A stretch of DNA of 64,000 nucleotides, from contig CADECY010000007.1 in the NCBI GenBank assembly GCA_902825945.1, positions 1 to 64,000 of the forward strand. Direction: 5' to 3'. The position numbers and the translations under genes were made by a program. Under the pieces are notes generated by a model. The model ran no database searches. It was not told the origin of the DNA and was given only the letters and a program-made list of their open reading frames with translations. Source of the DNA: an uncultured Acidobacteriota bacterium (lineage in GTDB: Bacteria; Acidobacteriota; Terriglobia; Bryobacterales; Bryobacteraceae). Within the stretch, counting starts at the first letter, position 1; every line of letters begins with the position of its first letter. Of this stretch, positions 1-9,693 are shown piece by piece.

Positions 1-57
1 ATCTACCCCGGCAACTACGGCCGCGAAGTTCAGTACACGCTGCGCTATCTCTTCTAG
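1..57 (+). CDS. C-terminus of a TonB-dependent receptor (partial)
   Basis: Only the last 18 codons and a TAG stop are in the window. The peptide ends in alternating aromatic/hydrophobic residues with a terminal Phe (LRYLF). That is the usual C-terminal strand signature of an outer-membrane beta-barrel. The three complete Oar-like receptors in this window end the same way (ARVQF, LKYQF, LRLQF), so a TonB-dependent receptor is the likely identity. The next gene starts 9 nt downstream on the same strand, so the two may be co-transcribed. The rest of the gene lies outside the window. Confidence 0.55.
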   Translation: MYPGNYGREVQYTLRYLF

Positions 58-66
58 ACTGAAAGC

Positions 67-2184
67 TTGAAGAGACCGCTCTGGGGCCGCATCTCCCGCG
101 AGGGGTTGCGGCCCTTTCTGCTTTTCGCGACTCTGCTCGCCAGTTGCGGCGTGCAGAAATCCATTCCGCCCAGCGCGGCGCAGGCAAAGCACGCACCGGC
201 GGCGGCGTGCGCGGGCTGCCATGCCGCGATCGCCACTTCCTACCGCGCGACAGGCATGGCGAGATCGTTCACGGCTTTCGACGCCTCCAAAACGAACGCC
301 GATTTCACACGCGGCAATCGCTTTCACCACAAGGCGTCCGACCGCCACTACACGATGACGCTCCGCGATGACCAAGCCTTCATGAAGCGGCATCAGCTCG
401 ACGCGACGGGCCGGGAGGTCAACGCAGTGGAGCGGCGGATCGACTACATCATGGGCTCCGGCTACAAGGCTCAAACGATGATCCATCGCACGCCGCGCGG
501 AGAACTCGTGGAAATGCCCGTCGCTTGGTATACGGCCAATGGCGGCCACTGGGCGATGAATCCGAGCTATGACAAACCCGATCACGCGGACTTCCGCCGC
601 CGCATTCGGTATGACTGCTTCTTCTGTCATAATGCCTACCCCTCCGTGGCGGACGATTCCTTTCTCGCCGATCCCGTGTATCCGGCGCAGTTGCCCTCCG
701 GCATCGATTGTCAGCGCTGTCACGGGCCGGGTGCCGCGCACGTCGAGGCCGCATCCGCCAACGCGCCGGCGGAGAAGGTGCGCGCGGCGATCGTGAATCC
801 GAAACGGCTGAATCGCGAGGTGCAATTGGGCATCTGCTATCAATGCCATCTGCAATCCACTAGTTCGCCGCTGCCGCATGTGGTGATCAAGCTCGGACGC
901 GGTGTTTTCAGCCACCGGGCGGGCGAGCCATTACGCGACTACGCGATGTTCTTCGATCACCCGGCGGGCTCTGGCTTCGATGACAAGTTCGAGATCGCGC
1001 ACGCGGCGTATCGATTACGCCAGTCCGCCTGCTTCCGGTCCAGCCAGATGACCTGTACCACGTGCCACGATCCGCACAAGCCCCAGCCGGCGTCGAGCGC
1101 GTCTTGCCGGGCCTGCCATGCGCAACCGAAGGGTGCCGCGCACGTGAACGTGAAGGAGTGCGTATCGTGCCACATGCCCCAACGGCGAACCGATGACGCC
1201 GTGCGGGTGACGATGACCGATCACAAGATCGTAAAGCGCCCACCGCCGGCAGGCATACTCTTGGCGATGAAAGCGGAGAGGCATGTTGGGCAGTATCGGG
1301 GCCGCGTGGAGCCGATGCATCCCTCTGACACCGGCGCGCTCTACCACGCGATCGCACAAGTCCGTGTGGGCGCGAATCTGACGGAAGGCGCCGCCGCTCT
1401 CGACAGGGCCATCGCCGCCGATCCCACCTGCGGCGCGGACTGCTACTACGAACTCGCGGATGCGTTCGGGAAGCAGGGCCAGTTCGACAGCGCCGCGAAG
1501 GCCGCCGAACAGGCGCTGCGGCGCGCTCCCGAGAGTCCTTGGATCCTCCGCGCATATGGGTCGCTGCTATCGGCACGCGGGGATCTGGCTCGCGGAGCCG
1601 AGTTGCTCGAACGGGCGCTGACGAAGCTCGGCGAAGATCCGGGAACGCTGCACGCCCTCGCCTTGAATCGCTCGCGACAGGGACACACGGCGGAGGCCAT
1701 CGAACTGCTCCGGCGCGCAGCGAAGATGGATCCGGACTCAGCCGAAGTCTGGTTCGCTCTCGGCGAACTCTTGTTTGCATCGCGTGATACTGGCGGGGCG
1801 GGATCGGCATTTCGAGAAGCGCTGCGCGCCAAGCCGGACTACGCGCTCGCGCATTTCAATCTCGCGGCGATGAACACCGATGGCGCCGGGGCGGAGGAAC
1901 ACTTCCGAACTGCCGCCCGGCTGGCTCCTGGCGATCCGAGAATCGCACACACCTATGGTGTGTGGCTTGCATCCCGCCACCGGGCCAAAGAAGCCGAGGG
2001 CATGCTGGCGGCCGCCGTGCGATCGGCGCCAGAGCGCCTCGAGTCGCACCTGGCACTCGGCATGGTGCTCGCCGAACTCGGTGACCGGACTCGGGCCAAC
2101 GAGCACCTGCGGCGAGCCGCCACGTCACTGGTGCCGGAGGTTCGCCAACAGGCCACGGAGGTACTCGGAGTGCTGGCGCGCTAG
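67..2184 (+). CDS. Multihaem cytochrome c lipoprotein with C-terminal TPR repeats
   Basis: 705 aa from a TTG start with only a weak ribosome site. A hydrophobic N-terminus ends in a lipobox (LLASC, Cys27), predicting an exported lipoprotein. Seven CxxCH haem-c motifs are visible: CAGCH (48-52), CFFCH, CQRCH, CYQCH, CTTCH, CRACH and CVSCH, spread over about the first 400 residues. From about residue 430 to the end the protein is a run of tetratricopeptide repeats. This layout (cytochrome c554/NrfA-like haem part plus TPR) is common in Acidobacteriota and Planctomycetes, where the function is usually unknown. A periplasmic electron-transfer or scaffold role is inferred. It begins 9 nt after a receptor gene. 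Its stop shares the CTAG tetramer with the convergent gene at 2181. Confidence 0.85.
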   Translation: MKRPLWGRISREGLRPFLLFATLLASCGVQKSIPPSAAQAKHAPAAACAGCHAAIATSYRATGMARSFTAFDASKTNADFTRGNRFHHKASDRHYTMTLRDDQAFMKRHQLDATGREVNAVERRIDYIMGSGYKAQTMIHRTPRGELVEMPVAWYTANGGHWAMNPSYDKPDHADFRRRIRYDCFFCHNAYPSVADDSFLADPVYPAQLPSGIDCQRCHGPGAAHVEAASANAPAEKVRAAIVNPKRLNREVQLGICYQCHLQSTSSPLPHVVIKLGRGVFSHRAGEPLRDYAMFFDHPAGSGFDDKFEIAHAAYRLRQSACFRSSQMTCTTCHDPHKPQPASSASCRACHAQPKGAAHVNVKECVSCHMPQRRTDDAVRVTMTDHKIVKRPPPAGILLAMKAERHVGQYRGRVEPMHPSDTGALYHAIAQVRVGANLTEGAAALDRAIAADPTCGADCYYELADAFGKQGQFDSAAKAAEQALRRAPESPWILRAYGSLLSARGDLARGAELLERALTKLGEDPGTLHALALNRSRQGHTAEAIELLRRAAKMDPDSAEVWFALGELLFASRDTGGAGSAFREALRAKPDYALAHFNLAAMNTDGAGAEEHFRTAARLAPGDPRIAHTYGVWLASRHRAKEAEGMLAAAVRSAPERLESHLALGMVLAELGDRTRANEHLRRAATSLVPEVRQQATEVLGVLAR

Positions 2185-5100
2185 AACTGCACGCGAGCCG
2201 ACAACTGCACCAGCCGCGGATCTCGTGCCGAGGTAAACTGCCCGAACTGCTGATTGATCTGCGCGCCTGTTTGATCGAACCGCGCGGTGGCATCGAACGC
2301 CGCGAACTGCGTGTGGTTGAACGCATTGTAGAGTTCGGCGCGCACCTGCAGCTTGAAACGCTCGCTTACCGGGATGTTCTTGAAGATGGCGATATCCCAG
2401 TTGTTGATGCCCGGGCCTCGCAACAGCGATTTCGACATCGTCCCGTAGGTGAGCCGCTCGGGCAGGCGGAACGCATCCCGGCGGAAGTTTTGCGCGAAAG
2501 TCTTTTCGCTCTTCGGCAACACCGGATCGCTCACGACGAGGATTCGCGGGCCGAAGCTCGGCGTGCCACTGAGATCCTGAGGCACCACCTGCGAATATCC
2601 GACACCCACGGGCGCTCCGGACTGGAAGGTGAGAATGCCCGAGATCTGCCAATCGTTCAATACCCAGCGCGCGGGGCGGAACGACCAGGACCGTTTCGGC
2701 GTGTCCCACAACCAGTTCAGCTTGACGATCTGCGAACGATCGAATCCGGCGAGTCCGTAGTTCCAGGGCCGAAACGGGACTGCGGTATTGATGCCGCTGA
2801 ACTCGGTGTCGTTGAAGTCGAGCGCCTTCGACCATGTGTACGACATTCCGAATTCGAGTTGCTTGGCGAAGCGCCGGATCGCGGTGGCCTGCAGTGAGTG
2901 ATAGTTCGAGGTGCCGGCATTCTCGTTGTAGCCGATCGCGTTGTAGCCGCCTACCGGACGCAGGAAGGCATCGGGCAGTGGCACGCGCCCCGGTGTCGTG
3001 ACATCGGCATTCTCCGGCCGGAATCTGGCGCCAATTGGCACATCCTGCAAAGCTCGCTGCCAAGCCAGATGCCGCCCGAGCGAACCGACGTATCCGATGT
3101 CGATCACCGTGCCGAATCCGATATTCCGCTGCACGGTCAGGCTCATGTTCATCACGCGGGCGGCCACCATATCGCGTTCCCATCCGGTGATCGACGGAGG
3201 GGAAACGAATCCTTGCGCGGAGCGGAAGGTCGAGAGCGTTCCGAACTGCACGACCGGAGTCCGCACGATCGGATAGGAGAAGATCGCCGCCGAGTTGGTG
3301 CCGAGAATGCGATTGCTGAAGACACCGAATCCGCCACGAATCGCGGTCTTGCCGTCGCCCCACGGATCGAAAGCGAACCCGATGCGAGGCGCGGGCACGA
3401 TGCCGGAGTTCTTCATCAGTCCGCGTGGATAGCTCTTGTCCTGTGTCGTGACGACGGTTCCGTTGAGGGGATTCCCCGTGCCGGGCGCGATGAATCCAAT
3501 CAGAGAAGTCGAATAGGTCGCGCCGGTCACCGGGTGCACACCCACGCGTGCTCCGTTCACCATGCCCGGGCGAATCAGTTGCGGAGCCTGCCGCGGATCG
3601 TAGAGCTGCGGTGCGAATCCCGCAAGTTCGCCGTTGTAGTTCCAGAAAGGCTCGAACCAGTTGAAGCGAACGCCGTAGTCGAGTGTCAGCTTACGCGTGA
3701 CCTTCCATGTGTCTTGCGCGAAGAAGTCGACGCCGCGCGAGTAGATCCGCGAAACGGGCCTTGCTGTCGCTTCGGTGTAGGAGTTGAACACGCCGAGCGC
3801 CGCGTTCCCATACGCGTATCCGGTATTGAGCGGGTTGTTCACATTCACACCGAAATCGAAGATGCCCGCGAAGTTCGTCGCCCAAGGCCCATCGCGCTGC
3901 CGCAGCCGCTCGAAGAAGACGCCCGCCTTCACGGTGTGCGAGCCGTGATTCTTCGATGTCGTGTTGCTGACGTTGTAGACGTTGCGAGCGCCGTTGAACG
4001 GGAAGCGTCCGTCGTAGTTGAGCGACGCCGCGCCCACCACGCCGCCGAAGGTCATCGCGGGAAGCAGGTCGAGCGGATTGTTGGCCGGATTCAACGATCC
4101 GGCCGTGAAGCCGTAGGTCGAGCGTTGCAGCTTCTTCAGCGAGTCGCCCACGATCTCGTAGGGACCGAAGGTGTAACCGTACCCAGCCATCAGTTCGTTA
4201 ACGAGCGTGGGTGAGAAGATGTGGCGGTGGTGGATCGACGCGTTACCGCCCTTGCTCGAGACGATCGTTTCGAGCACGCGGAACTGGGCCGTCATCTGGG
4301 CACCGTTGGGAGTCGTGTTGCGGGAAAACTGCGGGGAGATCGTCGCCGAGAGGCTGTCGTTCGACGAGATGTTGTAGTCGACCTTGGCGGTGTAGAGAGA
4401 AAGCGGATTCTCTCCGCCCCAGCGATCGATGTAGTTGTAGGTGCGGCGCGAAACCGCCACGTCGAGAAAGTTCGGTAATGGAAAAAAGTTCAGCAGCGCG
4501 CGCCCGTTGGGGTCCACCCGGGACGCGGGAACGACGTTTCCAGGCAGCGGCTGGCGCGTCAGCGGATCGTTTACGGTGAGCGGACGTCCACTCACGTCGA
4601 CCGTCTGCGAGAAGTTGCCTTCCCGTTCGAGCGCGGTCGGCGTCGTCACTTGTTGCTGTGCGCTGGCCGTTTTCTGCGGAACATATTCGTGGTTCCAGAA
4701 GAAGAACAGCTTGTCGCGATTCCGGTTGAAACGGCCCGGAATCGTCACGGGTCCGCCCACGTTGTAGGTGTAGGTGTTGAAGCGGTTGACCGGCTTTTTC
4801 AGCCCGACACGGTTACTGAAGAACGGAGCCGCGTCGAACTGCTCATGGCGCTTGTAGTAGAGCGCACTCCCGTGGAGGTCGCGTGTACCAGACTTGGTGA
4901 CCATCTGCACGTTGCTTCCCGAAAGCCGCCCATACTCGGCCTGATAGTTGCTGAGCAGGATCTTCACTTCCTGCACCGCTTCCGTGCTCACGCCGAAGGT
5001 GGCGTTCGGGGCGCCGCCCACGGCCGTCATCGTAACGCCGTCAAGAGTGAAGTTGTTCTGCGCGTTGCGGCTGCCGTTGACATTGAAGTTCGTCGCCGCG

Positions 5101-5624
5101 CCGCCGCTGATGTTGCGCCCGCCCGCTCCGACCGGGTCCACCACGCCGGGCAGCAGCGCGAGAAGCGACGTGATCGTCCGGCCGTAGACGAGCAAACCCT
5201 GCACCTGCGTGTTGGTGATCGAACCCGAACGCTCGGCGCTCGCGGTCTGTACCGCGGTGCCTTCCGCCGTCACTTCGATCTTCTCGGCGATGTCGCCCAG
5301 TTGGAGCGTCAGCACGCCCACCGAGAGACGCTCGGAAGCGGTAAGGACGATCCCCGTCTTCTCGAACGTCTTGAAGCCGGCGGACTGGATCGTGATCCGG
5401 TATTGGCCCGCGTCCACGCCGTTGACGACGAAGTCGCCGTTGTCGTTGGAGCGGCCCGTTCGCTCGGCATTCGTCGCCGTGTTGATCAGCTTGATCTCGG
5501 TATTCGGCAGCGCCGCTCCCGTTGCATCGCGGACCGAGCCGGAGATGAAACCGGTGGTTTGCTGAGCATGAATCAGCGCGGAGATGGACAAGATGCCCGC
5601 GAGCAAGTGTCGAAGGATTTTCAC
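2181..5624 (-). CDS. Oar-like TonB-dependent receptor with carboxypeptidase-regulatory N-terminal domain
   Basis: 1147 aa. I chose the GTG at 5624 because an AGGAAGAGG ribosome site lies just upstream and the signal peptide then starts at once (KILRHLLAGILSISALIHA). An in-frame ATG at 5648 would add eight residues. After the signal peptide comes a carboxypeptidase-regulatory-like beta-sandwich (about residues 20-105, motif GSVRDATGAALPNTEI), then a plug domain and a long beta-barrel ending in RVQF. Family knowledge: outer-membrane receptor or transporter of the Oar/SusC-like class, substrate unknown. It is convergent with the cytochrome gene, sharing CTAG at 2181-2184. Confidence 0.9.
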   Translation of the reverse strand: MKILRHLLAGILSISALIHAQQTTGFISGSVRDATGAALPNTEIKLINTATNAERTGRSNDNGDFVVNGVDAGQYRITIQSAGFKTFEKTGIVLTASERLSVGVLTLQLGDIAEKIEVTAEGTAVQTASAERSGSITNTQVQGLLVYGRTITSLLALLPGVVDPVGAGGRNISGGAATNFNVNGSRNAQNNFTLDGVTMTAVGGAPNATFGVSTEAVQEVKILLSNYQAEYGRLSGSNVQMVTKSGTRDLHGSALYYKRHEQFDAAPFFSNRVGLKKPVNRFNTYTYNVGGPVTIPGRFNRNRDKLFFFWNHEYVPQKTASAQQQVTTPTALEREGNFSQTVDVSGRPLTVNDPLTRQPLPGNVVPASRVDPNGRALLNFFPLPNFLDVAVSRRTYNYIDRWGGENPLSLYTAKVDYNISSNDSLSATISPQFSRNTTPNGAQMTAQFRVLETIVSSKGGNASIHHRHIFSPTLVNELMAGYGYTFGPYEIVGDSLKKLQRSTYGFTAGSLNPANNPLDLLPAMTFGGVVGAASLNYDGRFPFNGARNVYNVSNTTSKNHGSHTVKAGVFFERLRQRDGPWATNFAGIFDFGVNVNNPLNTGYAYGNAALGVFNSYTEATARPVSRIYSRGVDFFAQDTWKVTRKLTLDYGVRFNWFEPFWNYNGELAGFAPQLYDPRQAPQLIRPGMVNGARVGVHPVTGATYSTSLIGFIAPGTGNPLNGTVVTTQDKSYPRGLMKNSGIVPAPRIGFAFDPWGDGKTAIRGGFGVFSNRILGTNSAAIFSYPIVRTPVVQFGTLSTFRSAQGFVSPPSITGWERDMVAARVMNMSLTVQRNIGFGTVIDIGYVGSLGRHLAWQRALQDVPIGARFRPENADVTTPGRVPLPDAFLRPVGGYNAIGYNENAGTSNYHSLQATAIRRFAKQLEFGMSYTWSKALDFNDTEFSGINTAVPFRPWNYGLAGFDRSQIVKLNWLWDTPKRSWSFRPARWVLNDWQISGILTFQSGAPVGVGYSQVVPQDLSGTPSFGPRILVVSDPVLPKSEKTFAQNFRRDAFRLPERLTYGTMSKSLLRGPGINNWDIAIFKNIPVSERFKLQVRAELYNAFNHTQFAAFDATARFDQTGAQINQQFGQFTSARDPRLVQLSARVQF

Positions 5625-5705
5625 GAGACCCTCTTCCTGTGCGCGCACCGGACAGGCGATGCGCTCGAACGTTTTTCGGAGTCTATCAGATCCGGAGCGC
5701 GAAGC

Positions 5706-7175
5706 TCAGGAGCGGATCGCCGCCAGAACATCGCCAACGGGCACCGAAGCGAACGCCGTCGAGCGGTCCGCCAAGCCGTACGGAATCACGAGGACTCCGC
5801 GATGAATGATGCTTCCGCATGTGTACACGACGTTCGGAACGTAGCCTTCCCGCTCGCTTGCCAGCGGCTCCAGGAGTGGCTCGGCCAATCGCCCGATCAC
5901 GCGGGACGGATCGTCCAGATCTAACAGAAACGCGCCAATGCAATACTTCCGCATCGGACCAACGCCATGACTCAGCACCAACCAGCCTTCGCTCGTTTCC
6001 ATCGGCGATCCGCAGTTGCCGATCTGCACGCACTCCCAGGGAAACTCGGGGCGCAGCAACACGGCCCGCTCATTCCAGAAGTGGACGTTCGGCGAGTACA
6101 TGATCGAGACGCTCTCGCCATCCTGGCGCGAAAGCATCGCGTAGCGCCCCCCGATCTTGCGCGGAAACAGCGCCATCCCCTTGTTCTGAGCAGCCGGACC
6201 ATTGAGTGTCGCGAACCGGAAACGCAGGAAATCGGATGTCTCCACCAGTTCCGGCATCACGACGCGGCCATCATACGCCGTGAAGGTGGCGTAATATGTA
6301 AAGGCATCGTCACCCTCGAAGCGTACGAAGCGGGCATCCTCGATGCCGTTGCGCTGGGAAGGCGTCGCCGGAAACAGGATCCTGCGAGAAAGTTCTTGAT
6401 CCGGTTCGAACCGCACTTCGTAGTTGGAGCGTCCGACCAGCCAGATGCCCTTGGCGATGGCGTCATCCGCCGGATAGCCGCCCGCCGCGCGCCTCTTGGC
6501 GAGAATCGCATCGATCGCCGTGCGCAGACCCGGCAGTGTGAAGGACTCGCCGAGCGCCGCCAGCACCATCCGGCTCAACTCGCCATCCAGTCCGAGTTCC
6601 GTGAGCTTCCGCGCGAACAACGGTGCCTCGTAGTGCGCGTTCGGAACCTGCCGCGGCTCGGTCAGGAAACCGCCCGGCGGGTCGACATGAACGCTCGAAG
6701 CCGCGTCGAGCACGCCCGTGCGAAACGTAATGGACGAGATGTGACCTTCTCCCGTCGCGCGCAGGCTGAGAACGAATCGAAGCGAGCCCTCGGGCAATCC
6801 CGATTGGTCCGGATGCGCGACGATCGATGGATTGAAGAGCGCCGCTGACTCGAGCGAGTACTCCGCGAGAAAATAGGAGCCGATCAATTTCTTGCGCGCA
6901 TCGCCGAGATGCGCTGGATCTCCGCACTCGCTCGCCACGTCGAGGAAGCGATCGAGCAGTCGCGTATCGAGTCCACGATGCCGCTGCGAGAACTCGGCGT
7001 TCACGCCGTCGAGAATAGTGGCCACCGTCTCTTCCGGCATCGCGAGAATTCTTGCCGTGATGGCCTGGACGCGGCTCGAATCGCCGTGACTGAACGAGCG
7101 CAACAGCACCCGCGACGGATCAGGCTGGAGAGTCGCGGCTGTGCGGCGCACCGGCAGAGGGCCGCGAGTGATCAT
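5706..7175 (-). CDS. GH130-type glycosidase / mannoside phosphorylase
   Basis: 489 aa. The ATG at 7175 overlaps the stop of the upstream glycosyltransferase (ATGA), so I prefer it to longer in-frame readings. The C-terminal 300 residues resemble the five-bladed beta-propeller of GH130 enzymes: an N-G-I-E-D-A-R segment, then GNCGSP followed by W-L-V-L-S-H-G-V-G, then YVPNVVYTCG near the end. GH130 members phosphorolyse or hydrolyse beta-1,2- or beta-1,4-linked mannosides. The N-terminal 180 residues are an extra helical domain seen in longer members. Coupling to the GT4 gene suggests one makes and the other remodels the same oligosaccharide. Substrate cannot be read from sequence. Confidence 0.8.
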   Translation of the reverse strand: MITRGPLPVRRTAATLQPDPSRVLLRSFSHGDSSRVQAITARILAMPEETVATILDGVNAEFSQRHRGLDTRLLDRFLDVASECGDPAHLGDARKKLIGSYFLAEYSLESAALFNPSIVAHPDQSGLPEGSLRFVLSLRATGEGHISSITFRTGVLDAASSVHVDPPGGFLTEPRQVPNAHYEAPLFARKLTELGLDGELSRMVLAALGESFTLPGLRTAIDAILAKRRAAGGYPADDAIAKGIWLVGRSNYEVRFEPDQELSRRILFPATPSQRNGIEDARFVRFEGDDAFTYYATFTAYDGRVVMPELVETSDFLRFRFATLNGPAAQNKGMALFPRKIGGRYAMLSRQDGESVSIMYSPNVHFWNERAVLLRPEFPWECVQIGNCGSPMETSEGWLVLSHGVGPMRKYCIGAFLLDLDDPSRVIGRLAEPLLEPLASEREGYVPNVVYTCGSIIHRGVLVIPYGLADRSTAFASVPVGDVLAAIRS

Positions 7176-9460
7176 GCTTCGAGCGCCAAAGGCTCGTGAA
7201 AACTCGATACCATGTCCCGCGCCAGTCGCATCTCGGCGAGCGACAACAGGAATGCCAGTGTCGACTCCGCGCCCTGATTTCCATTCACGCGATCTACATG
7301 AAGACCATCGCCGCAACCGCCGCTCTCGGCCGAGTAGAGCTCCAGACCGAGGTCGTTCCAGCCGAGAAACCAGTCAAAAGCGCGCTGGGCTTGTTCGTAC
7401 CACCAGAAGTCGGCGGTCGCCCGGAACGCCGCGAGACACGCGGACACCATCGCTTGCGCTTCTACCGGCTGCTGATCGAAGTAGGCACGCGGACCACCCC
7501 TGCGATAGAAGCCGTTGCTGCCAATCGGTTGAAAATGGCCCTTCGCCGAAACCTGGATCTCTGTCAGCCACCGCAGGGCCGTGAGTCCGATATCGAATGT
7601 CTCGCGGTTTCCCGCGGCGCGGCCACTGAGGATGAGTGCGTGCGCTAGCTTGGCGTTGTCATAGGAAAGCTCTTCCTCGAACCACGGCCATCCGGGCGTG
7701 GCGCTCCTCGTGTGGAGGTCGAGCAATCGCGCCGTGAGAGTCTCGCGGATCTGGTTCACCTGACTATCGCCTCCGAGGCGGTGCAAGTAGTCGTGAATGC
7801 CGATCAACCCGAACGCCCATGCCCGCGGAGACGTGAAGGTGGTCAGCGCCGGCAAGGCGCGTGCGAACAACTGTCCCGCCATTACTTGAAAGGCACGAAT
7901 CGGGGAACGCCCCACTCCTACTCCGAGCGCCCAGACCGCCCGCCCGTGCGAATCCTCCGAACCTTGGGTATCGAGCCAGCGCCGGTCGAAGCTCATGAAG
8001 TTGTGAAACCGTCCCGTTCCCGCGTCGAACGCATGGTGGAGAAACGCTCCGCACGTGGTGCCGAGATTGCGCGCCGATTCCGGATCTTCGCCGAGTTCGC
8101 CCATCAGCGTGGCCAGGATGAATCCGCGCGCGTTGTCGTCGGTGCAGTATCCCTCGGCGAAGTTCGGAACGGTGAGGATCGCGTGCTGGAAAAGGCCGGT
8201 CGAATCCGTCATCCGCGACAGGTGATCGAGCCTGAAACCGGGAAGTTCGCGCGGACGTTGATCGAGTGTTTTCGATAGCAGCCACTTGCGTGAAAGCGCC
8301 GCGCCTTCGAGACGTGCCTTCTCGAAAGTTCGCGAATACAGGCCGGCCACGTTGCTCCATACCATTTCGCGTCCGAGCCTGTAGGCGTTCTTGCGGATCG
8401 CGTTGCGGCGGTTGTCGTCGCCGAGCAGTGCGATGATTCCCTGGGCCATCGCCGCCGAATCGCCGAACGGAGTCAGCACTCCCCGATCCTCGGCGAGCAG
8501 ATCCGCGGCGTGCCAGTAGGGCGTCGAAACCACTGCCTTGCCGGATCCGAAGGCGTAGGCGAGCGTCCCCGACGTGATCTGCGCCTCGTGCAGATAAGGC
8601 GTGACGTAGAGATCCGCAGCGCCGATGAACTCCGCTAGATTTTCCGCATCGACGAACCGGTTGTAGAAGATCACGCTCTTTTCGACACGATTCTTCTTGG
8701 CCAGGATCTCGAGCCCGAGCCGATAGGCATCGCCGTGCTCCCGGAGTTCGTTCGGGTGAGTGGCTCCCAGCACGATATAGACCGCGTCCGGAAACTTCTC
8801 CAAAATCGCTGGCAAGGCATTGATCATGCACTCGATCCCCTTGTTCGGCGAGAGTAGTCCGAACGTGAGCAGAACGATCTTGCCTTCCACGGCGAACTGA
8901 TCCTTGAAGTAGGCCGGATCGACGAATCCGGTGTCGGGAATACCATGCGGAATCACGTCGATCTTCGTGGGCGGCGCGCCGTAGATCTCTTCGAGCATTC
9001 GCCGCCCGCGATCCGCCATCACCACCACCCGTGTAGAGAGCGCCAGCAGTTCGCGAACAACGCGGCGTTGGCTGGCTCCGGGCTCGCGCAACACGGTATG
9101 GAGCGTCGTCACCACCGGCATCCGCAGTTCACGCAAGAATGCCAAAATGTGTCCGCCCGACTGGCCGCCGAAGATGCCGAATTCGTGCTGCAGGCAGACC
9201 ATGTCCACATTGCTGATATTGAGGAAGTCAGCAGCGCGGAGATACGAAGTAAGGTCCTGCTCCTCGATCTCGAACCGCACCGCGTCCGGGTAGTCATAGC
9301 CGCCCTTGATGTCGTTGACCGCGACCGCGAAGCACCGGCTTGCCGGCCGGGAGGCGGAGACGGCGGCTAGCAGATCGGCCGTGAACGTCGCGATTCCGCA
9401 TTTTCTCGGAAAGTGGTCGCCGGCAAAAGCGATCTTTTTGAGCCCCGAGATTTCACTCAT
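7172..9460 (-). CDS. GT4-family glycosyltransferase with C-terminal alpha-helical domain
   Basis: 762 aa from an ATG start. Residues 1 to about 400 are a GT-B glycosyltransferase of family 4. It has an N-terminal GDHFPRKCGIATFT loop, an LQHEFGIFGG segment, VIPHGIPD, and the GT4 donor-site pattern E-A-Q-I-T-S-G-T-L-A-Y-A-F-G-S-G-K. Residues 400-762 look like an alpha/alpha-toroid domain rich in W and H (WPWFEEELSYDNAKLAHALI), of the kind fused to GT4 enzymes that partner GH130 proteins. Its stop overlaps the start of the GH130 gene by 4 nt, so the two are translationally coupled. Probable role: synthesis of a mannose-containing glycan or solute; donor unknown. Upstream is an AT-rich divergent region with ATTCAG repeats. 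Confidence 0.85.
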   Translation of the reverse strand: MSEISGLKKIAFAGDHFPRKCGIATFTADLLAAVSASRPASRCFAVAVNDIKGGYDYPDAVRFEIEEQDLTSYLRAADFLNISNVDMVCLQHEFGIFGGQSGGHILAFLRELRMPVVTTLHTVLREPGASQRRVVRELLALSTRVVVMADRGRRMLEEIYGAPPTKIDVIPHGIPDTGFVDPAYFKDQFAVEGKIVLLTFGLLSPNKGIECMINALPAILEKFPDAVYIVLGATHPNELREHGDAYRLGLEILAKKNRVEKSVIFYNRFVDAENLAEFIGAADLYVTPYLHEAQITSGTLAYAFGSGKAVVSTPYWHAADLLAEDRGVLTPFGDSAAMAQGIIALLGDDNRRNAIRKNAYRLGREMVWSNVAGLYSRTFEKARLEGAALSRKWLLSKTLDQRPRELPGFRLDHLSRMTDSTGLFQHAILTVPNFAEGYCTDDNARGFILATLMGELGEDPESARNLGTTCGAFLHHAFDAGTGRFHNFMSFDRRWLDTQGSEDSHGRAVWALGVGVGRSPIRAFQVMAGQLFARALPALTTFTSPRAWAFGLIGIHDYLHRLGGDSQVNQIRETLTARLLDLHTRSATPGWPWFEEELSYDNAKLAHALILSGRAAGNRETFDIGLTALRWLTEIQVSAKGHFQPIGSNGFYRRGGPRAYFDQQPVEAQAMVSACLAAFRATADFWWYEQAQRAFDWFLGWNDLGLELYSAESGGCGDGLHVDRVNGNQGAESTLAFLLSLAEMRLARDMVSSFHEPLALEA

Positions 9461-9512
9461 TCCGGCCGCCGGGAGGTAAGCCGGGCCGCCGCTGATGGAG
9501 CGGATAAATTAG

Positions 9513-9536
9513 ATTCAGTATATTCAGTAAATTCAG
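9513..9536. repeat. 9-bp-period tandem ATTCAG repeat in a divergent intergenic region
   Basis: ATTCAGTAT (9513-9521), ATTCAGTAA (9522-9530) and ATTCAG (9531-9536) lie head to tail in the AT-rich gap. The gap separates the GT4 gene (minus, start 9460) from the promoter at 9564 (plus). The block lies upstream of both genes, so a regulator-binding or promoter role is possible. This is inference from position only. Confidence 0.45.
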
Positions 9537-9563
9537 AGCATTTGAAGTATGCCATAAAACATC

Positions 9564-9592
9564 TTGACAGGCAAGACATATTAGCCTACACT
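9564..9592 (+). promoter_or_regulatory. Sigma-70 promoter of the 9.7-11.2 kb mini-operon
   Basis: TTGACA at 9564-9569, a 17-bp spacer, and TACACT at 9587-9592. The predicted transcription start is near 9600. That leaves a leader of about 95 nt holding a 7-bp inverted repeat (AGCGGAT 9620-9626 / ATCCGCT 9645-9651) before the first ATG at 9694. Near-consensus promoters are rare in this high-GC sequence. The only other one I saw, also with TACACT, is at 12635. Confidence 0.7.
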
Positions 9593-9693
9593 CGGTGCAG
9601 CAGGACGATCCCGTTCGCTAGCGGATTCCTTGACCTACGAGGCGATCCGCTCCACCGGCTGTAGGCTTCGCCGCGACCCGGAGGTTGCCGATC

